A stretch of 64,000 nt of DNA from Nitrosomonas sp. (GTDB lineage: Bacteria; Pseudomonadota; Gammaproteobacteria; Burkholderiales; Nitrosomonadaceae). The DNA is taken from contig JAMWZW010000004.1 of assembly GCA_024281995.1 (NCBI GenBank), positions 117,391 through 181,390 of the forward strand, written 5' to 3'. Positions within the stretch are counted from its first letter, which is position 1; the number at the start of each line of letters is the position of its first letter. Position numbers and translations under genes: made by a program. Shown here piece by piece: positions 57,208 through 64,000 of this stretch. Below the pieces are notes generated by a model. That model had not been told where the DNA came from. It made no database searches and was given only the letters and a program-made list of their open reading frames with translations.

Positions 57208-59031
57208 ATGCAAAAAGTTTATATTACCGACGTCATTCTGCGCGATGCGCACCAATCCCTGATTGCTACCCGGTTACGTACAGAAGATATGCTGCCGGCC
57301 TGCCAAATGCTCGACAGCATTGGCTATTGGTCGCTAGAATGCTGGGGCGGCGCAACTTTCGACACTTGCTTGCGGTTTCTGAAGGAAGATCCGTGGGAAC
57401 GTTTGAGTAAACTAAAAACCGCTTTACCGAATACGCCGCTGCAAATGTTGCTGCGTGGCCAGAATTTACTCGGTTATCGCCATTATTCCGACGACGTCGT
57501 GCGCGCGTTTGTCAGTCGTGCGGCAGCCAATGGCATGGATGTTTTCCGCATTTTTGATGCATTAAACGACGTGCGCAATCTCAAAACCGCGATTGAAGCC
57601 ACTAAAGAAGCAGGCAAACATGCGCAAGGCACAATCTGCTACACCACTAGCCCGGTGCACAACGTCAACAGTTTTGTTACGTTAGCAAAAGATTTAGCTG
57701 GATTGGGTTGCGACTCCATCGTGATCAAAGACATGGCCGGATTGCTGACCCCTTATATCACCGGCGAACTCGTTAAAGCGCTAAAAGACACCGTTGATGT
57801 GCCGATCCATTTGCATTGCCATGCCACCGCCGGTTTGGCGGAAATGTGTCAACTCAAAGCCATAGAAGCCGGTTGCCAACATATCGACACAGCGCTGTCG
57901 TCCTGGTCGGGTGGCACCAGCCATCCCCCAACTGAAAGCTTGGTGATGGCATTACAAGGCACGGATTATGACTCTGGTTTGGATTTGCAGAAGCTTCAGG
58001 AAGTGAATGATTATTTCGCCCAGGTGCGCAAAAAATTCCACCGCTTCGAGAGCGAATTCACCGGCGTGGATACCCGTGTGCATGTCTTTCAGGTGCCTGG
58101 CGGCATGATTTCCAATCTGGCTAACCAATTACAAGAACGCAACGCATTGGATCGCATCAACGAGGTTTACGCGGAAATCCCACGTGTGCGCAAAGATTTG
58201 GGTTATCCACCACTAGTCACACCGACATCGCAAATTGTCGGCACGCAAGCTGTGCTCAATGTGTTGACAGGCAAGCGCTATGAAACCATTACCAACGAAG
58301 TCAAACGCTACCTCCAAGGTGGTTACGGTAAAGCGCCGGCGCCAATTGATCTCAATTTACAAAAACGCGCCATTGGCAAGGAAGATGTTATCGACTGCCG
58401 CCCCGCCGACTTGCTGAAACCGGAATTCGAGCACCTGCGCAGTGAAATCGGCCATTTGGCGTTGAACGACGAAGATGTGCTGAGTTACGCGATGTTTCCG
58501 GAAGTCGGCAAACAATTTCTGGAACTGCGCTCAACCGGCCATTTGGTACCGGAACCGCTCGAACTCGCAGTCACGAGTGGCGGCGTGCAAAAAGCTCCCA
58601 CCGAATTCAATGTCGCGCTACATGGTGAGTCATACCATATCAAAGTTACCGGTACCAGCCCGAAAAATGACACACTCCGGCACTTTTATTTCATGGTCGA
58701 TGGTATTCCTGAAGAGATCGTCGTCGAAACGCTTGATGAAATCGTATTGGATGGCGGCACACAAGGTGCCGTCAAAAGTACCATCGGCAGTAAGCGTCGT
58801 CGACCCACTGCCGAAGGCGATGTTGTCGTCAGTATGCCATGCAACATTTTGGATGTATTAGTTAAAATCGACCAAAATGTTACCGCCGGACAGCCGGTGC
58901 TGATTACTGAAGCGATGAAAATGGAAACCGAAATCACCGCACCGATTGCAGGTATCGTCAAGGCCGTGCATGTTATCAAAGGCGAATCAGTGAATCCGAA
59001 TGAAGTGTTGATTGAGATTGGGATGGAATAA
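57208..59031 (+). CDS. pycB: pyruvate carboxylase subunit B / oxaloacetate decarboxylase alpha-like
   Basis: A 607-residue protein with an HMGL-type carboxyltransferase domain (VILRDAHQSLIATRLRTEDM, IKDMAGLLTPY, HLHCHATAGLAEM, with metal-binding His-x-His), a PYC/OADA middle domain, and a C-terminal biotinyl domain whose attachment site is EAMKMETE. It transfers the carboxyl group to pyruvate to make oxaloacetate, refilling the TCA cycle. The start at 57208 follows AGCAAGGAAAATC; an upstream in-frame start overlaps pycA and is not preferred. Confidence 0.92.
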   Translation: MQKVYITDVILRDAHQSLIATRLRTEDMLPACQMLDSIGYWSLECWGGATFDTCLRFLKEDPWERLSKLKTALPNTPLQMLLRGQNLLGYRHYSDDVVRAFVSRAAANGMDVFRIFDALNDVRNLKTAIEATKEAGKHAQGTICYTTSPVHNVNSFVTLAKDLAGLGCDSIVIKDMAGLLTPYITGELVKALKDTVDVPIHLHCHATAGLAEMCQLKAIEAGCQHIDTALSSWSGGTSHPPTESLVMALQGTDYDSGLDLQKLQEVNDYFAQVRKKFHRFESEFTGVDTRVHVFQVPGGMISNLANQLQERNALDRINEVYAEIPRVRKDLGYPPLVTPTSQIVGTQAVLNVLTGKRYETITNEVKRYLQGGYGKAPAPIDLNLQKRAIGKEDVIDCRPADLLKPEFEHLRSEIGHLALNDEDVLSYAMFPEVGKQFLELRSTGHLVPEPLELAVTSGGVQKAPTEFNVALHGESYHIKVTGTSPKNDTLRHFYFMVDGIPEEIVVETLDEIVLDGGTQGAVKSTIGSKRRRPTAEGDVVVSMPCNILDVLVKIDQNVTAGQPVLITEAMKMETEITAPIAGIVKAVHVIKGESVNPNEVLIEIGME

Positions 59032-59089
59032 TAGAGAAGATGCAAGCTATGATGCGAGTAATATCTTTATTATCAGAGTTAACGTTTTT

Positions 59090-59248
59090 CCCCATCGTAT
59101 CCGGATGCTGCTTATTGTGAAAGAAGATAAAACGCTTTATCCAAGCAATATACGATTGCTCAGTGCGATAGCTGGAATGCTTTAACTTGAGTTTGTCCCA
59201 CACTTGATCCAAAAACCGGGGTTTGTTTTCTACGAGTTTATCCATCAT
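59090..59248 (-). pseudogene. remnant of an integron integrase (N-terminal domain only)
   Basis: A minus-strand frame from ATG 59248 encodes KPRFLDQVWDKLKLKHSSYRTEQSYIAWIKRFIFFHNKQHPDTMG. This matches the SAM-like N-terminal domain of IntI integrases (KPRLLDQVRxxLRLRHYSxRTExxYVxWIKRFIxFHxKRHPxEMG). Similarity stops at residue 53; what follows is unrelated, so the catalytic Tyr-recombinase core with its R-H-R-Y residues is gone. The remaining sequence ends near 59090, about 60 bases from the pycB stop. Confidence 0.72.
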
Positions 59249-59330
59249 GTTTGTGGATCTAAATTAATTTGATATGATGACAGCTTAATTGTGAGAATTA
59301 CAATTGCGTCATTTCGAACGCCATATTTTA

Positions 59331-59337
59331 GTTAGGT
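59331..59337 (+). other. putative attI core site
   Basis: GTTAGGT fits the GTTRRRY recombination core and lies 83 bases upstream of the integrase start in divergent position, as attI does. A gene follows on the plus strand after 25 bases, matching a first-cassette layout. Confidence 0.5.
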
Positions 59338-59362
59338 GTCCCAACAACATTTGGAAGCACAA

Positions 59363-60049
59363 ATGCACAGACTCCTCATTTCGGTGGTTTCAATCTGTTT
59401 AGCTTGCACTAGCGCGATTGGACAGACTCAACCTGATCCCCCAATTCGGGGCTTTGGCGGCAGTGGTCAGATGCTGATCTGCCACAAAAATAACTTTGGG
59501 CATATAGATTGCGCAACAGTACCTTCCCCCGCCGTCCGTGCCTTCGGTGACAACAAGTTCTGGATGACTCTTGAGCCGATGGGTTACGTCATTGGTAGTA
59601 CCAACGATCAGATAACCGTACCCAAAGGCTTCGTCACTGACTTCGCCTCTATTCCACAGTCGCTGTGGTCGCTAGGCCTGAGTCCGCATGGACAGTACAG
59701 CCGGGCTGCCGTCGTTCACGACTTCCTATATTGGTCACAAGGCTGTACCCGAGAGCAATCAGATCGACTTCTGCTGTTAGCTATGAAGGAAAGCAATGTT
59801 GGAAGCCTTGATGAAGCGTTAGTTTATGCAGGGGTCAGTGTTGGTGGTCAAGGTCCTTGGAACGACAATGCAGAACAGCGAAAGGCGGGCTTACCGCGCA
59901 TAGTTCCAGAGCAGTATCTTCAACCTACAGACCCAAATATTCTGTGGCCGGAGTACCAGCAGTTTCTCGTTCTCCAAGGTACAAAGGACCCAGAGTTCGC
60001 AAGAGAACCGAAGTATTGTGCGTATGGAAACTCTACTCGGATTCCATAG
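59363..60049 (+). CDS. DUF1353-type secreted protein, possible integron cassette gene
   Basis: A 228-residue protein with signal peptide (about 1-20, cleavage near AIG-QT). The DUF1353 core VPKGFVTDFASIPQSLWSL and SRAAVVHDFLYWSQGCTREQSDRLLLLAMKE are clear; this fold resembles phage-type small proteins of unknown function. TTGGAAG precedes the ATG at 59363, and a GTG at 59336 is in frame but without a ribosome site. It starts 26 bases after an attI-like core, as a first gene cassette would. Confidence 0.8.
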   Translation: MHRLLISVVSICLACTSAIGQTQPDPPIRGFGGSGQMLICHKNNFGHIDCATVPSPAVRAFGDNKFWMTLEPMGYVIGSTNDQITVPKGFVTDFASIPQSLWSLGLSPHGQYSRAAVVHDFLYWSQGCTREQSDRLLLLAMKESNVGSLDEALVYAGVSVGGQGPWNDNAEQRKAGLPRIVPEQYLQPTDPNILWPEYQQFLVLQGTKDPEFAREPKYCAYGNSTRIP

Positions 60050-60085
60050 CAACAGCCCTTGATGTGTGCTGTCAAATATGGAATC
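60038..60085. repeat. imperfect hairpin at the end of the DUF1353 gene
   Basis: GGATTCCATA (60038-60047) and TATGGAATCC (60076-60085) are perfect arms. Inside them ACAGC (60051-60055) pairs with GCTGT (60067-60071) with bulges, giving a stem-bulge-stem. This looks somewhat like an attC secondary structure, but no RYYYAAC/GTTRRRY cores are found, and it also lacks a terminator T run. Confidence 0.55.
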
Positions 60086-60097
60086 CATAGGTTTAAG

Positions 60098-60306
60098 CAG
60101 CGAGCTCTCCCCGTTTGTCAGCATAAACCCAGTTCTTTAGTGTCCCCTTGGTTAACGATAGGCGTTTTGCCGCTTCAACCAGCGTCAATCTACTTTCTTT
60201 GAAAACTTTACTGATTCCTTCCGAAATTCCTGATTATATTGTGTGCGTGGTAATTCCATCCTCATCCTCCATTTCATCTCTTCTTTTTATGAAACTTCGG
60301 ACTCCT
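60098..60306 (-). mobile_element. terminal fragment of an IS3 element
   Basis: The reverse complement of this stretch matches the start of the IS3 element at 62670-62875 (shared AGGAGTCCGAAGTTTCATAAAA end, then the ELPRTQYNQEFRKES orfA start). It breaks off at GCTCGCT. One T is missing in a T run, shifting orfA. It faces the other copy, so the two form an inverted pair around the toxin-antitoxin and RoxA-like genes. Confidence 0.85.
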
Positions 60307-60322
60307 TGAAAATCAACATACA

Positions 60323-60472
60323 TCAGTTTTTCGCGTCCGACAATGCAGCGGATGGAACGTGGGGATTATCCAGTCGCTCTTTTAGTTTCTTTTTGAATTG
60401 TTCCTTGATGGTGTGACCGAGTTTTTCCCATTCTTTGAGCGCTGATTTTTTGAATTCCAGCTTATAGGTCAT
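60323..60472 (-). pseudogene. RelE-family toxin, truncated
   Basis: A 49-residue frame MTYKLEFKKSALKEWEKLGHTIKEQFKKKL..PSAALSDAKN. This matches the first half of RelE/YafQ-type toxins (about 85-95 residues). The expected second half with catalytic Lys/Arg and the final Tyr/Arg is missing; the IS3 fragment begins 17 bases later. It overlaps the antitoxin stop by 11 bases, as in many relBE operons. Confidence 0.8.
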
Positions 60473-60650
60473 CGAGTGAAACGCTGACAGCCGGTTCGTC
60501 GATGCGCCCTTTCACCAGTTTCAGCAGTTCTATATCGTCAAGCAGCTCCATCATTGCTTCATAGGCGGCGGCCGGTACGCAGTAAAAGGCGGGTTCATTG
60601 CGATTCAATACCGCAATGGGCATGCCGTTGCCACTGGAAACAACCTTCAT
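60462..60650 (-). CDS. RelB/Phd-YefM-like antitoxin
   Basis: A 62-residue protein MKVVSSGNGMPIAVLNRNEPAFYCVPAAAYEAMMELLDDIELLKLV..VSLDDL. It resembles the YefM/Phd antitoxins paired with RelE-type toxins (for example HGMPVAVLNHNRPEFYCVP). The usual N-terminal DNA-binding part (with LKANPN preceding in frame but no start) seems cut off or altered, so it may be incomplete. The stop overlaps the toxin ATG. Confidence 0.7.
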   Translation of the reverse strand: MKVVSSGNGMPIAVLNRNEPAFYCVPAAAYEAMMELLDDIELLKLVKGRIDEPAVSVSLDDL

Positions 60651-60832
60651 GGGGTTGGGGTTGGCCTTGAGTTCAGGCCGCGAACCAAGAGGATCTGGAT
60701 TCGTGGTTCCATTTTCAGACACGCCATTACCAGAAAAGCTGCTCAGCGATGCTATGCTACAATCCGTTTCGGTTAACAAGGGTTTTCCAGCCATTGGATT
60801 ACTTGAACGAATCAATCAGATTAGGAGCCGCT

Positions 60833-62632
60833 ATGAAAACCATCTGCGTTGCTTTACTCGTCTTTTTCCTCACCGCTTGTATTTCTCATCCGCTGGAAGC
60901 GCCGATACCTCCCGCTGTGGTCAAGCAAGTGCCGGATGACTGGCCGCAGGCGAAAAATAAAAAACTGCAAGAGATCGCGAATTATCTGCAATCGCATCAA
61001 ATCGCATACGACTGGTTTGGCAATTTCGCTTTTAGCGAAACCGACGGTATTCCTTATATTGCTCTAAAGCTGATGCCTAAGCTGGCACCGGAACTATGGG
61101 GCAGCACGGAAAATTTTCTCGATAGCGTCGGTTTGTTCATCGATGAGCGGCAGCCGTCGTACCCGGTTGCACGCGGTGTCGGTTTTAGTGGCTTATCACG
61201 CGCCGGCGCCAACAGCAATATCGATTACGCATCGTTCACTTGCGGCGCCTGCCACATTGGCCGGGTACGCCTGGAAAACGGGCAAATCGATTATCTCGAC
61301 GGCGGTGTCAATACAACATTCAATATCGTGCTGTTCCGTGTCAAGATGTACCAAACCTTGCAAAAAACCTATGCCGGTGAAACCGGTGACAATAAATATC
61401 AGCGCCTGACGCAAAAGCTGCTGGCGGCGCTGGACGAAACTCATCAACAAAACCCCGTGTATTTTTACAATAACTTCGAGTCGCCAACGCGGCACTTTGA
61501 CACCGCTTACGAAACCGCGCAGATTGCTTTTTTTAAGAAAAATGCCGAACAGATAGTCAAGCAGTTCGCGCAGCGGATCGAGGCTGAATACGACGGATTC
61601 GGCGCCTTAATCGAGAAAAATTACAGCGGTTTCGAATCGCCGATGCTCGCCGGTTTCCCCGGCATGGCCGACGCTACAGGATTGAGTGCTATCAATGGGT
61701 ATATCGACGCGCGTAAGAAACCGGTCCTGAAATGGTTCGCCGGACTCTCGCTGCCGCCGGAACCCGGCATTACCGATTTCATGTCGGTGTGGGAGCAAGA
61801 CAAGCGCCGTGCCAGTTGGAATGAAAACCATCAGCGGCTGATCAATGGCGGCGGTCAATGGAACGGCAACGTACCCATACCGGTTTATCGCAACTTAATT
61901 GCGATGCTGACGCTTGGTTTGGAACAAACCGACGTGCGCGTGGCCGCGTTTGCCTCGGAATTGCTCGATGGTTTACCCGCCAAACCTTATCCTTTTGCCG
62001 TCGATACCGCATTGGCCAAGAAGGGGCAGGCATTATTCGCCGAACATTGCGCTGATTGTCATCAGCCGAAAAACGGTAAAGTATACGACAATCTCGGCAC
62101 CAGCATGAAACGCGCTTACGTGGTTGGCACGCTGTTGAACTACGCGGCGCGCACTGAGCTATACGATACCTGCTCGCCGGAAACCACGATTCAGCTATAC
62201 GGCAAGGATGTCAAACCATGCGCCGAGTTCGACGGTGTTTCTATGGCAGGTAAAAAAGACGTGTTAATGTCGCCGAACGGTGAGCACCACGGCTACAACG
62301 CACGGCCGTTGAGTGGCGTATGGGCGCAAGCGCCTTACTTGCACAATGGTACCATTCCAACCGTCTATCACCTGCTGGTACCGGACGAACGCCCGGCAAG
62401 CTTCGTCAAAAGCCGCCTCGACTATGACACAAAACTGCTCGGGTTTGCCTGGGATGCGCCATTATCGGGCAAGCCAAACGAAGGCTATCTGTTTCAGACC
62501 AATGCCATTCCGGCATTAAGCAATAAAGGCCACGATAAAGACATCGTGGAAGGTAACAAAACTTACCGGCTTAATTGGTCGGCAGACAAGGAAGGCGCAT
62601 TGGCAATCATCGAGTACTTGAAGACTTTATAA
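60833..62632 (+). CDS. RoxA-like di-heme cytochrome c lipoprotein
   Basis: A 599-residue protein with a lipobox (LTAC near residue 15). It has two c-type heme sites, CGACH near residue 138 and CADCH near residue 405, and long segments (LSGVWAQAPYLHNGTIPTVYHLL) common to the di-heme peroxidase/rubber-oxygenase superfamily. The size and heme order are closest to RoxA-type dioxygenases, which cleave polyisoprenoids; other members are peroxidases. No cytochrome maturation genes are nearby. TTAGGAGCCGCT precedes the ATG at 60833, firmly fixing the start over a longer frame. Confidence 0.8.
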   Translation: MKTICVALLVFFLTACISHPLEAPIPPAVVKQVPDDWPQAKNKKLQEIANYLQSHQIAYDWFGNFAFSETDGIPYIALKLMPKLAPELWGSTENFLDSVGLFIDERQPSYPVARGVGFSGLSRAGANSNIDYASFTCGACHIGRVRLENGQIDYLDGGVNTTFNIVLFRVKMYQTLQKTYAGETGDNKYQRLTQKLLAALDETHQQNPVYFYNNFESPTRHFDTAYETAQIAFFKKNAEQIVKQFAQRIEAEYDGFGALIEKNYSGFESPMLAGFPGMADATGLSAINGYIDARKKPVLKWFAGLSLPPEPGITDFMSVWEQDKRRASWNENHQRLINGGGQWNGNVPIPVYRNLIAMLTLGLEQTDVRVAAFASELLDGLPAKPYPFAVDTALAKKGQALFAEHCADCHQPKNGKVYDNLGTSMKRAYVVGTLLNYAARTELYDTCSPETTIQLYGKDVKPCAEFDGVSMAGKKDVLMSPNGEHHGYNARPLSGVWAQAPYLHNGTIPTVYHLLVPDERPASFVKSRLDYDTKLLGFAWDAPLSGKPNEGYLFQTNAIPALSNKGHDKDIVEGNKTYRLNWSADKEGALAIIEYLKTL

Positions 62633-62716
62633 AACCGCTATTTCAGCATATGAGGTAAGCTGATTTTCTAGGAGTCCGAAGTTTCATAAAATGAAGAGAT
62701 GAAATGGAGGATGAAG

Positions 62717-63028
62717 ATGGAATTACCACGCACACAATATAATCAGGAATTTCGGAAGGAATCAGTTAAGTTTTTCAAAGAAAGTGGATTGACGCTAGTT
62801 GAAGCGGCGAAACGCCTGTCGTTGCCCAAGGAAACACTAAAAAACTGGGTTTATGCTGACAAACGGGGAGAACTCGCTACAGTAGGCAAGCATCAGAAGG
62901 CGCTAACTGAAGTTGAGTTAGAGCTATCCAGAGTGAAACGAGAGTTAGCCGAAGTGAAGATGGAGCGTGACTTTATAAAAAAGTGTGCAACATATTTCGC
63001 CAAGGGGTCGCGGAGAGATACGGTCTGA
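62717..63028 (+). CDS. IS3-family transposase OrfA
   Basis: A protein of about 103 residues with the HTH_Tnp_1 start ELPRTQYNQEFRKESVKFFKESGLTLVEAAKRLSLPKETLKNWV and a leucine-zipper-like region LTEVELELSRVKRELAEVKMERDFIKKC. Of three nearby ATGs, 62717 has the best spacing to GGAGG (62706-62710). It normally dimerises and regulates transposition. Confidence 0.85.
   Translation: MELPRTQYNQEFRKESVKFFKESGLTLVEAAKRLSLPKETLKNWVYADKRGELATVGKHQKALTEVELELSRVKRELAEVKMERDFIKKCATYFAKGSRRDTV
62977..62983 (+). promoter_or_regulatory. programmed -1 ribosomal frameshift site
   Basis: The heptamer AAAAAAG is in the frame A-AAA-AAG of orfA (codons at 62978-62980 and 62981-62983), the classic slippery motif of IS3 elements. 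After a -1 shift the reading passes into the orfB frame at 62983. A downstream structure was not verified. Confidence 0.8.
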
Positions 63029-63606
63029 TTGAATCGATGCGACAAAACTATCCGATTGCGCTCATGTGTCAGGTACTCAATGTTTCCGAGAGTGGCTTTC
63101 ATGCCCGAAGAATTCGCCCGCTCTGTAAACGTAAGCGGGAGAATACAAGACTGGAAATAGAAATACTGGCCGCACACCACCGTACACGGGAGACCTACAG
63201 TGCCAAGCGCTTGCATCGTGACTTGACGGATCACTGCGTACAAACCACGCTATACCGCGTTCGAACATTGCGTAAGAAATTGAATTTGCGTTGTAAGCAA
63301 AAACTGAAATTCAAAGTGACGACCGATTCCAAGCATAATTTACCGGTTGTGCCCAATATTCTGAACCGGGAATTTGCTGTTAGCGCACCTGGCAAAGTGT
63401 GGGTCAGTGACATCACTTACATCCCTACGGATGAAGATTGGTTGTATTTGGCTGGCGTAAAGGATCTGTTTAATGGCGAACTGGTAGGCTATGCCATGAA
63501 TGAAAGAATGACTAAGCGTCTGGTTATACAAGCTTTGTTGCGTGCAACTGCAAGTAAACATCCGGATAAGGGGCTAATTGCCCACTCAGATAGTAAGAAT
63601 GCATGA
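62983..63606 (+). pseudogene. IS3-family OrfB (integrase), truncated
   Basis: Frameshift-dependent continuation VCNIFRQGVAERYGLIESMRQNYPIALMCQVL.. containing the HTH_21 region (TYSAKRLHRDL) and the rve start VWVSDITYIPTDEDWLYLAGV (first catalytic Asp). It ends after LIAHSDSKNA, where the family has HSDRGSQY (second Asp). The catalytic Glu is missing, so no active integrase can be made. Confidence 0.84.
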
Positions 63607-63681
63607 ACCAGACTTCAGGTAGTGTCTCAGTTTGAAATTTAGTTAGCTTGAACTTATTTACATCAATGCTATCATACAGGC

Positions 63682-63903
63682 ATGAGTAAACGACATAAAA
63701 AACTAGACTTGAATCAACTGGCTAAGCGTATCGTTGATGAAGCTATTGGAGAAATTGAGAAAGAATCAGATTTCAATGATAAAGACAAAGCTGCACAAGC
63801 ACTAGGCCGCAAAGGCGGGAAAGCTAGGGCCGCAGCTTTATCACAAGAGCAACGGGAAGAAATAGCCAGACATGCAGCACAAGCTAGATGGAAAAAGAAT
63901 TAA
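63682..63903 (+). CDS. small basic KGG-type protein
   Basis: A 73-residue hydrophilic protein (KLDLNQLAKRIVDEAIGEI, then ALGRKGGKARAAALSQEQREEIARHAAQARWKK). The C-terminal part is a common bacterial motif of small basic proteins of unknown role. CAGG lies a few bases before the ATG. It is wedged between two IS elements and may be cargo or a bystander. Confidence 0.7.
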   Translation: MSKRHKKLDLNQLAKRIVDEAIGEIEKESDFNDKDKAAQALGRKGGKARAAALSQEQREEIARHAAQARWKKN

Positions 63904-63925
63904 GTTGTTTCCCAGTCCTCTATTC

Positions 63926-64000
63926 TGTAGTAGTTCAGACTTGATCTGACAGTAGGTCTTGCCAAAGGTGGGATTACCCGGTTTGATAGAGGTGTGAATC
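63926..64000 (+). mobile_element. 5' end of a second IS481-like copy
   Basis: TGTAGTAGTTCAGACTTGAT and the following 55 bases are the exact reverse complement of the copy at 47496-47570. This copy reads on the plus strand and runs off the window. Confidence 0.9.

Larger units (their letters stand above)
62670..63606 (+). mobile_element. IS3-family element, 3'-truncated
   Basis: The element starts at AGGAGTCCGAAGTTTCATAAAA and contains orfA and the first 200 codons of orfB joined by a frameshift signal. OrfB ends prematurely at HSDSKNA and no right end is seen, so about 40% of orfB is missing. Confidence 0.82.

Noticed and set aside
60038-60085. Hairpin as a true attC site
   Set aside because: It has stem-bulge-stem form but no RYYYAAC or GTTRRRY core; the nearest match GTTTAAG breaks the purine rule. 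Kept only as a repeat.

Overview
The window reads as the chromosome of a moderately AT-rich betaproteobacterium, most likely a Nitrosomonas-like ammonia oxidiser (inference). Supporting signs are the protein style, a two-subunit pyruvate carboxylase, an integron-integrase relic and the density of insertion sequences. No ammonia-oxidation, ribosomal or rRNA genes are present, so the assignment rests on overall resemblance.

Layout. 1-5.9 kb: the 5' part of a NodT/OprM-type efflux lipoprotein, alkB, a CHASE-PAS-histidine kinase-receiver hybrid and a divergent HDOD protein. 5.9-17.2 kb: a gene-poor stretch, then an envelope block containing an OmpA-domain protein followed closely by an ExeA-like ATPase, a DUF2798 protein, an RlpA-like lipoprotein, two large uncharacterised membrane proteins (one with a canonical EF-hand loop, one with a glycine-zipper tail) and a YbaL/Kef-type antiporter. 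17.2-32 kb: two small conserved proteins, an Atm1-type ABC exporter, a BT1-type MFS carrier, a Slp-like lipoprotein, a GGDEF cyclase, a coupled monooxygenase/Fe-alcohol dehydrogenase pair, a GH38-like glycosidase, a dienelactone hydrolase, a GlcG/HbpS-like protein, holB-tmk and ampD.

32.8-40.5 kb is a phosphate-starvation island: pstSCAB, a PhoX-type phosphatase and a secreted beta-helix-like protein, all on the minus strand. Upstream of each of the three transcription units lies an array of PhoB-like half-sites phased at exactly 11 bp. A repeat-rich RTX-like protein, a broken GDSL/SGNH esterase gene and a lipoprotein follow.

45.2-49.3 kb is an insertion-sequence graveyard. An internally deleted IS110/IS1111-type element is split by an intact IS481-like element, and frameshifted IS3 and ISNCY-like relics follow. 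Beyond it lie tRNA-Leu(TAA), a DUF4139 protein, a 10-bp tandem repeat, a YfiR-TonB receptor pair and pycA-pycB.

59-64 kb is a second mosaic. It holds an N-terminal integron-integrase remnant with an attI-like GTTAGGT core and a DUF1353 gene in first-cassette position. Next come an IS3 fragment that cuts short a RelE-like toxin with its antitoxin, a RoxA-like di-heme cytochrome, an IS3 element with a textbook A-AAA-AAG frameshift site, and the first 75 bases of a second IS481 copy that runs off the end.
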